Assembly: GCF_001263205.1 (NCBI RefSeq)
Contig: NZ_CP012333.1
Span: 4,751,001 to 4,815,000, forward strand
Source: Labilithrix luteola
GTDB taxonomy: Bacteria > Myxococcota_A > Polyangia > Polyangiales > Polyangiaceae
Direction: 5' to 3'
Length of the DNA stretch: 64,000 nt
Shown here: positions 25,848 through 34,427 of the stretch, in pieces
How positions within the stretch are numbered: the stretch's first letter is position 1
Layout: each line of letters begins with the position of its first letter
The notes under the pieces: model-generated
The model's input: the letters and a program-made list of their open reading frames with translations, nothing else
The model's database searches: none
Told to the model about the DNA's origin: nothing
Translations under genes and position numbers: made by a program

Positions 25848-26782
25848 GAGTCGTCACCCAATGCGAACGTTCCGACGATCGGGGTGTGGTCGGAGAGATC
25901 TCGGAACAGTCCGTCCTTTTGTCCGAATCGATGAGTACCGGAGAAGTCGAGCCAGCGCAGCTCCCCTCCCGTGAAGACGTGATCGAGGTGCATTCGCATG
26001 TTCATGAACCCAGCCGTATGAAAATCGCTCAGGGCCAGTTCGTCCATGCCGCTCTGGAGGGCGAAGGCATCCGTCAGGCCGTTCTGGAGGAGCGTCCGAT
26101 AGACCGGTGAGCCGGGGAGGGCATTGAAGTCGCCGACCACGACGAAGCGGTCGCTTCGTTTCTCCCGTGTCACGAACTCGACAAGGTTCTTCGCCTCCTC
26201 GACCTGGTTCGGACCCCAGCCGAGCCGCCGCGGCTCGAGCCAGAACTCGCGCGACAGCGTCGTCGGCAAGCTCAAGTGGGTGTTGAAGATGTCGAGGTCC
26301 GTCCCGCGCTCGTGTTTCACGCGGAGGTGGGCGCAGATCCGGGTCTGTTTGAGCCGTTTGACCGGATGGATGTGCCGATACGTGATGTCGTGCGGCTGAC
26401 CCGCATTGTGATGGGAGACGTGAAAGTCCCGGTGGGCGATGACGGCGAGCCCGGTCGTGTAGATGGGCGTGGCGCTGAAGCGATACGTGTGGGCCGGGAA
26501 GTAGTAAGCCTCGTAAGCGTCTCGCTTGCCGGCGCGCTCCAGTGCCGCATGCAGCATCTTCATCAAGCGCTGCAGTTGCGTTTGGCCATCGACGGTCGGA
26601 TGCGCCAGGTTCGAGCGCAGCGACGTGGTTTCCACCTCCTGGAGGCAGATGATGTCGGCCAGCGGATCGAGCGAGGACAAGGCCTCGGCAATTCGCTCCA
26701 TCGCCTTGCCGGTGCTCGCAAGGCCGCGCGTGCCGTGTCCAAAATACCGGACGTTGTATGTGACGACCCGCACGCGGTGCAT
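25844..26782 (-). CDS. Endonuclease/exonuclease/phosphatase-family hydrolase
   Basis: A 312-residue protein with the EEP fold signatures: NVRYFGHG near the start, ICLQEVETTS, FNTHLSLP, VVGDFNALPGSP and a final SDHTPIVG. These supply the metal-binding Asn, Glu, Asp and His residues. Family members cleave phosphodiesters in nucleic acids, inositol phosphates or sphingomyelin. No signal peptide is visible, so a cytosolic substrate is likely. First gene of an overlapping pair with the SDR; divergent from the kinase gene at 26872, leaving about 90 bases for both promoters. Confidence 0.85.
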   Translation of the reverse strand: MHRVRVVTYNVRYFGHGTRGLASTGKAMERIAEALSSLDPLADIICLQEVETTSLRSNLAHPTVDGQTQLQRLMKMLHAALERAGKRDAYEAYYFPAHTYRFSATPIYTTGLAVIAHRDFHVSHHNAGQPHDITYRHIHPVKRLKQTRICAHLRVKHERGTDLDIFNTHLSLPTTLSREFWLEPRRLGWGPNQVEEAKNLVEFVTREKRSDRFVVVGDFNALPGSPVYRTLLQNGLTDAFALQSGMDELALSDFHTAGFMNMRMHLDHVFTGGELRWLDFSGTHRFGQKDGLFRDLSDHTPIVGTFALGDDS

Positions 26783-26871
26783 GGTTCCATCAGTTTAGTG
26801 ACGCTGAGGCTCTTGGCGACCCCACTCGAACGGTCATCTTGTCGCACGCTGGGTGCGTTAGACTCGGCCCC

Positions 26872-28347
26872 GTGAGCGACGCACGCTCGAGCCTGGCATC
26901 TGTCACGTCTGGCATGAACGTCACACCGACGGTGTGTCTCGTCTCGCCCTTGCGCGAAGGTGGCATGGGGGCTGTCTGGCTCGCCGAGCACACGGGCCTC
27001 AAGACGCGCGTGGTCGTGAAGTTCATGCACGAGGGGATGAGCGATAGCTCTCGAGCTCGAACGCGCTTTTCGCGCGAGGCGGCGGCGGCTGCGCAGGTCA
27101 AGAGCCCGCACGTGGTGCAGATGCTCGACCACGGCGTGACCGACCTCGGGATCCCCTTCATCGTGATGGAGTACCTGGAGGGACGCGACCTCGGCACCGC
27201 CCTCCGCGAGCGAGGCCGCCTCGATCCGACGACGGTGGTGACCATCATCTCGCAGGTCGGCAAGGCGCTCGCGCGCGTCCACGCTGCGGGCCTGCTCCAT
27301 CGCGACGTCAAACCGGACAACGTGTTCCTGTGCGACGGCGAAGAGGAGATCTTCGTCAAGCTGCTCGATTTTGGCATCGTGAAGCAGCACGCCTCGGAGC
27401 CGTCGGAGGAGAGCCTCGACAGCCGAACGCAGACGGGGCAGGTGGTCGGCACGCCCTTCTACATGAGCCCGGAGCAAGTCACGGCCGACAAGGTGACGGA
27501 CGAGCGAAGCGACCTCTGGGCCCTCGGCGTCGTCACTTACGAATGTCTGACCGGCAAGCGTCCGTTCGACGGACCGACCTTCGGCGCGCTCGCGGTGAAG
27601 ATCGCGACGGAGACGCCCGCCCGGCCTTCGAGCATCGTCTCCAGCCTGCCGCCCGCCTTCGATGCCTGGTTCGAAAAGGCGTGCGCGCGCGATGCGGCCA
27701 GGCGGTTCGCGACGGTCAAAGACCTCGTCGAGGCCCTCCGCGCAGCGTTCGACGGCGTCGTTGCGCTGCCGGCGATGACGGTGATCGACTCGGGGCCGCG
27801 CACGCCCGAGTTGGCGCTCGCGCCCACGGTGCAGCGTAACGCCATGGCCTCGGAGGCGTCTTCGGGGCTCGCCCGCACCGAGCCCGGCAACGCTCCGGCG
27901 GGCAGTGAACCCAATGCGCGCACGAAGCCTTCTGCCGAGGCCAACGGCGGCAAGGGCTTGCGCGTGATCGGAGTTCTGGCAGTCATCGCGCTCGCGGGCG
28001 TCGCTGCCGTTGCCGGTCGACAGCGCACCGCTCAGGAAGTCGAGAAGCGCCCGACGCCCACGCCGTCGGTCACCCACGCGCGCAAATCGACGGCCACGAA
28101 GCCGAGCTCCGCGGCCGACGCTCTCCCTTCGGCGAGTGCATCGGCTTCGATCGCGCGCACCGCGCCTTCGGCGAGTGCGAGCAGCGCATCGCCAGTGGCT
28201 CCCGCCGCGTCGTCCGTCACTCAAGTCCACGGCGCCCGCGTCACGACCGCGAAGCCTCCGGCCTCGGTCGCTCCTTCGGCCCCGCCAAGCGCCTCGGCAA
28301 AGCCTTCCACAACGCCTGCCAACGCCCACGATGATCCGCTGTTCTGA
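26872..28347 (+). CDS. Eukaryote-type Ser/Thr protein kinase, membrane-anchored
   Basis: A 491-residue kinase. The kinase domain (about 20-285) has a shortened glycine loop REGGMGAVW, ATP-binding Lys50, HRDVKPDN (Asp145 and Lys147), DFG starting at Asp166 and activation segment end GTPFYMSPEQ. A single membrane segment VIGVLAVIALAGVAAVA (about 364-380) is followed by a Pro/Ala/Ser-rich periplasmic tail without a sensor fold. GTG 26872 is chosen; ATG 26914 would trim the N-terminus and still keep the loop. The last codons overlap the start of the exported protein at 28331. Such kinases phosphorylate Ser/Thr of regulators; the target is unknown. Confidence 0.9.
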   Translation: MSDARSSLASVTSGMNVTPTVCLVSPLREGGMGAVWLAEHTGLKTRVVVKFMHEGMSDSSRARTRFSREAAAAAQVKSPHVVQMLDHGVTDLGIPFIVMEYLEGRDLGTALRERGRLDPTTVVTIISQVGKALARVHAAGLLHRDVKPDNVFLCDGEEEIFVKLLDFGIVKQHASEPSEESLDSRTQTGQVVGTPFYMSPEQVTADKVTDERSDLWALGVVTYECLTGKRPFDGPTFGALAVKIATETPARPSSIVSSLPPAFDAWFEKACARDAARRFATVKDLVEALRAAFDGVVALPAMTVIDSGPRTPELALAPTVQRNAMASEASSGLARTEPGNAPAGSEPNARTKPSAEANGGKGLRVIGVLAVIALAGVAAVAGRQRTAQEVEKRPTPTPSVTHARKSTATKPSSAADALPSASASASIARTAPSASASSASPVAPAASSVTQVHGARVTTAKPPASVAPSAPPSASAKPSTTPANAHDDPLF

Positions 28348-29332
28348 GGGCCGCGCGACGCGCGCCTGCGTTGCGTTCGCGCTGGTGGCCGGCTGGCTGG
28401 CGATGGCCAGCATAGCGCACGCTGCGCCGACGGCGCACGAGCCTAGTGCCGGTGATCTGGCCACGGCACGAAGCGCACTCGTCGAGGGCGTCGCCATGCG
28501 TGACAAGGGAGACCTCCCTGGCGCTCTCGCTCGCCTCACGACCGCGTGGGATCTCGTGCAGACGCCCGTGACCGGATTCGAGCTCGGAAAAACGCACCTC
28601 TTGCAGGGCCGCATCCTGCAAGCCCACGAGCTTTTCAAGAAGGTGGTGCGCATGCCTCCGGCGCTCGAAGAGTCTTCGCGTTCGGCAACCGCACGCGAAG
28701 AGTCGGCGCGCGTCGCGGCCGAGATCGAGCCGCGCATTCCGAGCCTGCGCCTGAAACTCACGCTCCCCGAAGGCGCCACGGCGATCGTGAAGCTCGACGA
28801 CGAGATCATCGCCATGGCCGACACCGTGACGCCGCGCGCGGTCGACCCCGGAAAACACGAGCTCGTCGCGAAAGCGGGCGATGGGCCCGAAGAGCACGTC
28901 GTGGTGGTCGTGGCCGAAGGCGAGACGAAGACCGTCGAGCTCGCGCCGCAGTGGGTGATTCCGAAGCCGCCGCCGAAAGATTCCGCCGCGCAGGTGGTTG
29001 TCGTCCGTCAGACGAACTCGCTCGTCTTCATCGGTTTCAGTGTGGCCACGGCGGGGCTCGTGCTTTCGAGCTTCTCCGCGCTCATGGCCGTCAACGCGGC
29101 CGATCGCGCCAAGGCGCGCTGCGGAAACGACTACTGCCCCGACCACGTTCGCACGGGCGAGATTTCCGAGATGAACTCGTGGGTCGTCGCCACCGTCGCC
29201 GGAGGCATCACCGCGCTCGTGTTCGCGGGGATCGGCATCGCCAGCTTGTCGAAGCCGGTCGACCAGAAGGTGATGGCCATCGTTTCGCCGACGAAGGGCG
29301 GGGCGATGGCGGGCTTCGAAGGGCGCTTTTGA
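28331..29332 (+). CDS. Exported protein with TPR-like start and two C-terminal membrane helices
   Basis: A 333-residue protein. The signal peptide (VAFALVAGWLAMASIAHAA) precedes a helical stretch (about 38-115) resembling TPR repeats, ALVEGVAMRDKGDLPGALARL then KTHLLQGRILQAHELFKKV. A PEGA-like beta region follows (about 130-205, LTLPEGATAIVKLDDEI). Two hydrophobic helices (LVFIGFSVATAGLVLSSFSAL and VVATVAGGITALVFAGIGIA) end the chain. This architecture commonly follows Ser/Thr kinases in Polyangia. ATG 28331 lies 17 bases inside the kinase gene, so translation is likely coupled. A partner or target of the kinase in the envelope is inferred from the arrangement. Confidence 0.8.
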   Translation: MIRCSEGRATRACVAFALVAGWLAMASIAHAAPTAHEPSAGDLATARSALVEGVAMRDKGDLPGALARLTTAWDLVQTPVTGFELGKTHLLQGRILQAHELFKKVVRMPPALEESSRSATAREESARVAAEIEPRIPSLRLKLTLPEGATAIVKLDDEIIAMADTVTPRAVDPGKHELVAKAGDGPEEHVVVVVAEGETKTVELAPQWVIPKPPPKDSAAQVVVVRQTNSLVFIGFSVATAGLVLSSFSALMAVNAADRAKARCGNDYCPDHVRTGEISEMNSWVVATVAGGITALVFAGIGIASLSKPVDQKVMAIVSPTKGGAMAGFEGRF

Positions 29333-30111
29333 TGGGCGTTCGTGCGCTGCTTCGCGCCACGGTCGTCGGCTCGATCGTCGGGCTCGTCGTGGCCGTGTCG
29401 GCGTGCCGGACGTTCGAGCTGCCGTCGGAGACCTGTCACGGCTCGGCCATCAACGGCAGAACGACGGCACCGGGCTCTTCGGACCTCGATCCCACGTGCT
29501 CGCGCTGTGTCGAAGATGCGTGCTGCGACGATGTCGGTCGCTGCGAGGCGGAGGGCGGCTGCTCGGAGACCGTCTCCAAGGCACATGCGTGCGTCCTCGC
29601 CGATCCGGCGCGTGCCGCCGAGCGCGAGTCTTCGTGCACCCAGGGCCTCGTGCCCGGCTCGCGCGCGGCCTACGCGTACGCGTGCATGCGTCAGAAATGC
29701 GGTGGGCAGTGCGCGCTTCCCGTGTGCGAAGTCGACCCGTCCGCGTCGCTCATCGTCACGAGCTCGTGTGACAAGTGCATTGCCGGCGCGTGCTGCGGGC
29801 AGCTCAACGCGTGCTACGGCAATCGCACCTGCAAGCTGACGTTCGAATGCATCGTCACGCACTGTCCGGCCGACGTTGCCAAGTCTCCTGGGGCTCTCGA
29901 CGTCGCGACGTCGACCGCTTGCTCGGGTCATCCGGCGATGCCCGAGGGGGCCGTTTCGTCGTGCGTGGCGCAATGTTTCGCCGAGTTTTCGACGCATCCA
30001 CAGGGCGCTCCCACCGATCCGAGCGAGGAAGCTTCCTGCCTCGCAGCGAAGACTTACGCATGTGCGACGGGGGCCGGCTGCGCGGCCGCCTGCAGCCCCG
30101 ACGGGGGATGA
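29332..30111 (+). CDS. Cys-rich lipoprotein, unknown function
   Basis: A 259-residue protein. Signal peptide VVGSIVGLVVAVSAC gives a lipobox Cys near 25. About 27 Cys follow in a repeated layout, CSRCVEDACCDDVGRC then CDKCIAGACCGQLNAC, each near an MRQKCGGQC or CVAQC stretch, suggesting two homologous disulfide-rich halves. No family name is known. Its ATG overlaps the preceding stop (TGATG at 29330-29334), the third overlapping or coupled gene in the kinase chain. Confidence 0.8.
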   Translation: MGVRALLRATVVGSIVGLVVAVSACRTFELPSETCHGSAINGRTTAPGSSDLDPTCSRCVEDACCDDVGRCEAEGGCSETVSKAHACVLADPARAAERESSCTQGLVPGSRAAYAYACMRQKCGGQCALPVCEVDPSASLIVTSSCDKCIAGACCGQLNACYGNRTCKLTFECIVTHCPADVAKSPGALDVATSTACSGHPAMPEGAVSSCVAQCFAEFSTHPQGAPTDPSEEASCLAAKTYACATGAGCAAACSPDGG

Positions 30112-30160
30112 GACGGCCGGCAAATCGCCCGTTCGCGTTTCGCGTGCTAGTTTTTCGGGC

Positions 30161-31009
30161 GTGAGCCTTCGACTTGCTTGGGCACCTGTCGTGTTCGGCG
30201 CGCTGGGCGTCACCGCCGTCATCGCCGTCATCGCCGTCTCGGCCTGCTCGCAAACGACGCCGCCTGCCGACGAGCCGTCGGACGACCAAACGACGACGTC
30301 GAAGCCCACGAAGGACGGCGGGTCGGGCAACAACGGCGGTCAGATCCCGACCACGCCGGGCAAAGATGCATCGGCCGACTCGGGCGTCTGCAAGACCACG
30401 CCTCCGACCAATCGCTGTGGGCTCGTGCCTCAGTGCGGGTGTGGAACGAACGAGACGTGCGACGTCACGAACCCGCAAACCGGGGCGACGTCGTGCCTGA
30501 CGGCGGGCAACATGACCCTCGGCAGGCCCTGCTCGCAGAGCGGCCAGTGCGTCCAAGGTTTGGCGTGCGTGTTCGGTGCGTGTCGTCCGTATTGCGAATC
30601 GCCGACGTCGAAATGCACCGCTCCCGGCACCGACTTCTGCATGTCGATCGCCGACAAAGGGTCGCCGAACCCCGACCTCGCTGTCTGCTCGATCACGTGT
30701 GATCCTCGGATGCCCCAGGCCGTGTGCGGGCAGAACACCTGCATCTGGTTTCCGAAGGAGTACATCCCGGCGAAGTTCACCGACTGCAACGCGCCGGGGC
30801 CGGGCGTCCAATACGACCTCTGCAACTCGGTCTACGACTGCGGTCCGGGGCTGGCCTGCGTGATGCATCCGACGCAAGGCCAGGAATGCGAACGCTGGTG
30901 TCGTCTCGGCCAGGTCGGCGATTGCGGGATCGGCCTCACCTGCAAAGACGCGTTCGGTAGCGACGCCCCCACCATCGACGGCATCAAGCTCGGCGTTTGC
31001 CAGGACTGA
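30161..31009 (+). CDS. Cys-rich lipoprotein, unknown function
   Basis: A 282-residue protein starting at GTG 30161. Signal VFGALGVTAVIAVIAVSAC, then a Thr/Ser/Gly/Asp linker. Cys-rich modules follow, CGCGTNETCDVTNPQTGATSC, CSQSGQCVQGLACVFGAC, CNSVYDCGPGLACV and CRLGQVGDCGIGLTC, with spacing like the Dickkopf-type repeats at 15584 and 17099. It starts 49 bases after the previous gene and closes the kinase-led run. Unlike its neighbours it has no overlap, so a separate promoter is possible. Confidence 0.8.
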   Translation: MSLRLAWAPVVFGALGVTAVIAVIAVSACSQTTPPADEPSDDQTTTSKPTKDGGSGNNGGQIPTTPGKDASADSGVCKTTPPTNRCGLVPQCGCGTNETCDVTNPQTGATSCLTAGNMTLGRPCSQSGQCVQGLACVFGACRPYCESPTSKCTAPGTDFCMSIADKGSPNPDLAVCSITCDPRMPQAVCGQNTCIWFPKEYIPAKFTDCNAPGPGVQYDLCNSVYDCGPGLACVMHPTQGQECERWCRLGQVGDCGIGLTCKDAFGSDAPTIDGIKLGVCQD

Positions 31010-31054
31010 ACGGGCGCGGCGCCTGCACGGCCTGGCCTGCGGCGCCTCGCTCCG

Positions 31055-31084
31055 TTGACTTGTCGGATGACCATCATATGATGG
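31055..31084 (+). promoter_or_regulatory. Promoter with palindromic operator over the -10 box
   Basis: TTGACT (31055-31060), a 16-base spacer and TATGAT (31077-31082) form a good sigma70-type promoter. The perfect 14-bp palindrome CCATCATATGATGG (31071-31084) covers the -10 box, the usual place for a repressor site. The hydrolase ATG is at 31132. No regulator gene of matching type is adjacent. Confidence 0.6.
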
Positions 31085-31131
31085 CCGTAATCGTCTTCGT
31101 GGGGGCGTCTCCGGCAAGTTGAGGTCGAGTC

Positions 31132-31926
31132 ATGGCACATTCGCTCCACACGACGTCCCGAGGTGAAGGCCAGCCCGTCGTCATGCTCCACAGCGGTGGC
31201 ATGTCCTCGCGGCAGTGGAAGAAGCTCGGCGACGTCCTGGCGACCTCGCACCGCGTAGTGGCGCCCGATTTCCTGGGGTCGGGCTCGAACCCGCCGTGGC
31301 CCGAGGGCGAGCGATTCGACTTCACGATGGACGTCGAGGCCGTCGCGAAGATCGTCGGCGAGCTCGGTCAGCCCGTCCATCTCGTCGGACACTCGTACGG
31401 CGGCCTCGTGGCGATGACGCTCGCGCGCCGGTCGCCGGGATCGGTTCGGTCGGTCGCCGTCTACGACCCCGTCGCGTTCGGCGTTCTTCATGCCGCGAAC
31501 GACGTCGAAGGGCTCACGGATCTGGCGAGGAACGACAAACCGATCTTCTTCGACCTCGAGCGTGGCGGCAGTGACGCGTGGTTCGAAGTCTTCGTCGACT
31601 ATTGGAACGGCCCGGGGAGCTGGCGCGCCATGCCGGAGCCCGCGCGCCAGAGTTTCTTGCAGGTCGGTCGCAAGGTGTTCTTCGAGGTCTACTCGCTGCT
31701 CCAAGATCGAACCGCGGCGTCGGCCTACGCACCGATCGAGGCGCCGGCCCTGCTGCTCACGGGCGAAGCGTCACCGGCGGCCGCCAAGCGCGTCGCGGCC
31801 CGGCTTGCCGATTCCATGCCCCACGGGCGACTCGTTCAGATCTCCGGCGCGGGCCACATGGGCCCCATCACGCACGGAGCCGCGGTGAACGAGGCCATTC
31901 GAGAACACGTCGCGTCGGCCTCGTGA
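31132..31926 (+). CDS. Alpha/beta hydrolase
   Basis: A 264-residue cytosolic hydrolase with MLHSGGMSSRQW (oxyanion region), APDFLGSGSN, nucleophile elbow LVGHSYGGL (Ser about 87), a strand with acidic residue before ALLLTGEASP and final GAGHMGP (catalytic His). This is the layout of esterase or C-C hydrolase relatives. It has its own promoter with a palindrome over the -10 box, so it is probably repressed until a signal appears. The stop abuts the stop of the converging FHA-GAF gene. Confidence 0.85.
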   Translation: MAHSLHTTSRGEGQPVVMLHSGGMSSRQWKKLGDVLATSHRVVAPDFLGSGSNPPWPEGERFDFTMDVEAVAKIVGELGQPVHLVGHSYGGLVAMTLARRSPGSVRSVAVYDPVAFGVLHAANDVEGLTDLARNDKPIFFDLERGGSDAWFEVFVDYWNGPGSWRAMPEPARQSFLQVGRKVFFEVYSLLQDRTAASAYAPIEAPALLLTGEASPAAAKRVAARLADSMPHGRLVQISGAGHMGPITHGAAVNEAIREHVASAS

Positions 31927-32826
31927 TCAGCGGCGCGCGTTCGTTGCCAGGGCGGCGGCGGCGAGGTTCGCGAGGGCTCGAACGAGCGCCAGGTCGTCGG
32001 GTCGGACGATCTCCGGCGTGGTGAGACTGTCGGCATAGAGAACGCCGATGACACCCGTACCGGGGTCGATCGGAACGCACACGGCCGACCGAATCCCGGC
32101 GTCGTCGTCGACGTTGCCCGGAAGGGTCTTGTCGCGGCCCAGATCGGCAAACGACGTCTGGCTTCCGTGGGCGAACACCCAGTCGACGACGCGCTGGCTG
32201 TACGGGGCTCGCGCTCCGCCGAGGAACGTTTTGACGACCCTCGCGACCGGCTTGGCCGAAGCGGAGGTTCGCGTGAGCAGCGCGAGGCGATCGACGTCGA
32301 CGACCTGCGCCGCGAGCACGACCAGCTCTTCGAGCAGGCGGTCGATGGGCAAGCTCGCGGTCAGGAGCTCACTGGCGCGGATGAGGACGAAGAGCTTGTC
32401 CTTGTAGCGCTCGTCGACGGCCGGGGCCCCTGCGGCTGGGGTCAGGTTGCGCCCGCGCTTGCTCGCGATGGCGTCGACCGCGAAGGGCGAGGGGAGCGTC
32501 TGAGCCGAGCCGGAGTTCAGGGTGCGCGGCACGTGCGAGGTCGCGCTTTCGACGAGGAACGTAATGTCCCCGCAGCGAAATGAGTCACCGTCGGCGAGGG
32601 TGACCTCCTGGACGCGATTTCCGCCGTAGAAGACGCCGTTCTTGCTCGCGAGGTCGGTGATGCGCACTGTGGTGCCGTCGCAATCCACCTGGGCGTGCTT
32701 CCGCGACAAGCTCTTGTGGAGGCAGAAAACCTCGTTGTCCTTCGTGCGCCCAATGGTCACAGTACCGATGGGGAGCGGGAAGGATTGCTCCCCGGCGATT
32801 CCGGGGTTCACGACAAGCGACAGCAC
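31927..32826 (-). CDS. FHA-GAF regulatory protein
   Basis: A 299-residue protein. An FHA domain (about 20-95) has GRTKDNEV, SLSRKHAQV and SKNGVFYGGNRV, which bind phospho-threonine. A GAF domain (about 145-295) with ASELLTASLPIDRLLEELV at its start and VCVPIDPGTGVIGVLYAD near its end binds a small ligand or senses a signal. GTG 32826 is chosen because it puts the FHA strand at the N-terminus; ATG 32991 would add sequence reading into the infC leader. FHA-GAF proteins in myxobacteria usually read Ser/Thr kinase output. The kinase at 26872 is a possible partner (inference). Confidence 0.85.
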   Translation of the reverse strand: MLSLVVNPGIAGEQSFPLPIGTVTIGRTKDNEVFCLHKSLSRKHAQVDCDGTTVRITDLASKNGVFYGGNRVQEVTLADGDSFRCGDITFLVESATSHVPRTLNSGSAQTLPSPFAVDAIASKRGRNLTPAAGAPAVDERYKDKLFVLIRASELLTASLPIDRLLEELVVLAAQVVDVDRLALLTRTSASAKPVARVVKTFLGGARAPYSQRVVDWVFAHGSQTSFADLGRDKTLPGNVDDDAGIRSAVCVPIDPGTGVIGVLYADSLTTPEIVRPDDLALVRALANLAAAALATNARR

Positions 32827-33012
32827 GGGAGCCGAGCCTATACCACCGAGTTCCCCTCGCTCCCTGAGCTTTGGGCCTGAGGTTTGGGGGGCCGAACCTC
32901 GGAAGTCGCGGCGAAAATCGTGCCCGCCGGGGTTGACCCGCTTCACAGTCCCGGGGAAACTGCAACGCGTTCGGCCCTCCAGGCCGATCATCTAGGAGGT
33001 CACGGTCAACTC

Positions 33013-33708
33013 ATGTCGATGGGTCGCCCCCGTTTCGATCCGCGCCAGCCGCAGCGCCAGTTCCAGATCCGAGTCAATCACCGCATCCGCGTGCCGGAGG
33101 TGCGCGTCATCGACGCGAACGGCGAGATGCTTGGTGTGCTCTCTACGCACGAGGCGCTGAGGCGCGCGCAGGAACTAGGGCTCGACCTCGTCGAGGTGAA
33201 CCCGAAGGCCGAGCCGCCGGTTTGCAAAATCCTCGACTTCGGAAAGTACAAGTACGAGGAGAAGAAGAAGGCCGGCGAAGCGAAGCGCAAGCAGACGGTC
33301 GTCCAGATCAAGGAGATCAAACTCCGCCCGAAGACGGACGATCACGACATTGCGTTCAAAACCAACGCAGCCCGCCGCTTCCTCGAGGCCGGTCACAAGG
33401 TGAAATTCACGGTTCGCTTCCGCGGCCGTGAGATCACCCACCCCGAGAAGGCGCAGGAGCAGCTCACGGTTCTCATCCAGGGCATCGAGGACATCGCCAA
33501 CGTCGAAACGCGCGCCATGATGGAAGCGCGTGCGATGAGCGTCCTCGTCGCGCCGAAGCCCGCCATCATGCAGAAGGTGGCGCAAGCGAAGGCGCAACGC
33601 GAGAAGGAGCGCCAGCAGGCCGAGAAGGAAGGCCGCGAACTTCCGCCGGAGCCCGAGTCGCTGCCGGACGTCGAGGACGAGGACGACGAGGACGACGACG
33701 AGGACTGA
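33013..33708 (+). CDS. infC: Translation initiation factor IF-3
   Basis: A 231-residue protein. The N domain (about 12-90) has NHRIRVPEVRVID, then GLDLVEVNPKAEPPVCKI. A basic linker (KYKYEEKKKAGEAKRK) joins it to a C domain with EIKLRPKTDDHDIAFKT and KVKFTVRFRGREI, the 30S-binding region. About 45 residues follow, ending in an acidic run of Asp and Glu after LPDVEDE, beyond normal IF-3 length. AGGAGGT at 32994-33000 is strong but 13 bases from ATG 33013, farther than usual. The usual partners rpmI and rplT are not downstream. Confidence 0.95.
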   Translation: MSMGRPRFDPRQPQRQFQIRVNHRIRVPEVRVIDANGEMLGVLSTHEALRRAQELGLDLVEVNPKAEPPVCKILDFGKYKYEEKKKAGEAKRKQTVVQIKEIKLRPKTDDHDIAFKTNAARRFLEAGHKVKFTVRFRGREITHPEKAQEQLTVLIQGIEDIANVETRAMMEARAMSVLVAPKPAIMQKVAQAKAQREKERQQAEKEGRELPPEPESLPDVEDEDDEDDDED

Positions 33709-33729
33709 GCCGCAACGCGAGCGCGGGCC

Positions 33730-34377
33730 ATGCCCAACCCTCGCGTAAGCTTGTCTCGTTCTCGCCTCGTACTCGCGCTTCCGTTCGTGATTGGCGCGGC
33801 TGCCGTTCGATTGGCAGTCGCGCCCATGGGCGATGCGCTCGCGCGGCAAGCGAGCGCTCTCGCCAGTTGGTTGTCGGTACCGGCGCCTCGCGCGGGGCAG
33901 GCGCCGGCTGTTTCGAGTCGTGATGACGAAGGCTCCGGTGAGGCTGGACCGGAGCCTGCGTCGACCTTGCCGAGTCTGCCCGGCCCCGTGAAACGCGAGC
34001 GACGCACCCGGCAGGCCGGGAACGTCGCGAACGAAGCCGCCGCTCTCGCCGCTCCCCCCGCAGGTGGGTCGGCGGGAACGATTGCCGTGCCCGCAACGCT
34101 GGTTGCGCGCGCCCTCGAACGCAAAGACGTGGGCGCCACGAATGCGACCGCCGCGGACGGGACGCCGCTCGGTGCGCGTCTGCGAGGCGTCGGCAAGTAC
34201 CGCGCGGGCCTACGCGACGGCGACGTCGTCGTGATGGTCGAAGGCGTGGCGACGCCCACTGTCGAAGCAATGGTCATGCAGGCCATGCGTGCGGCGAGTG
34301 CAGGGGTCACGCGACTTTCAGGACGCATTCGCCGTGGCGAGGCGACGTACGACGTGGTCCTCGAGCTGCCGCGTTGA
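33730..34377 (+). CDS. PDZ-like membrane protein (GspC-like layout)
   Basis: A 215-residue protein. A short basic start and one hydrophobic segment (LVLALPFVIGAAAVRLAV) put the rest in the periplasm. A low-complexity Pro/Ser/Ala linker follows (about 45-115). A PDZ-like fold (about 130-215) has GARLRGVGKYRAGLRDGDVV then VVMVEGVATPTVEAM. This layout resembles type II secretion GspC or peptidoglycan-linked PDZ proteins. No other secretion genes are nearby, so the role is open. It starts 21 bases after infC and may be on the same transcript. Confidence 0.65.
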   Translation: MPNPRVSLSRSRLVLALPFVIGAAAVRLAVAPMGDALARQASALASWLSVPAPRAGQAPAVSSRDDEGSGEAGPEPASTLPSLPGPVKRERRTRQAGNVANEAAALAAPPAGGSAGTIAVPATLVARALERKDVGATNATAADGTPLGARLRGVGKYRAGLRDGDVVVMVEGVATPTVEAMVMQAMRAASAGVTRLSGRIRRGEATYDVVLELPR

Positions 34378-34427
34378 GGCGCTTTTTGCCTCTTAACGCA
34401 GGCGCTTCGTGCGCAGATACTTGCAGA

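Noticed and set aside
26563..28824. A 753-codon minus-strand frame
   Set aside because: It is antisense to the Ser/Thr kinase with all its catalytic motifs and has no recognisable product.
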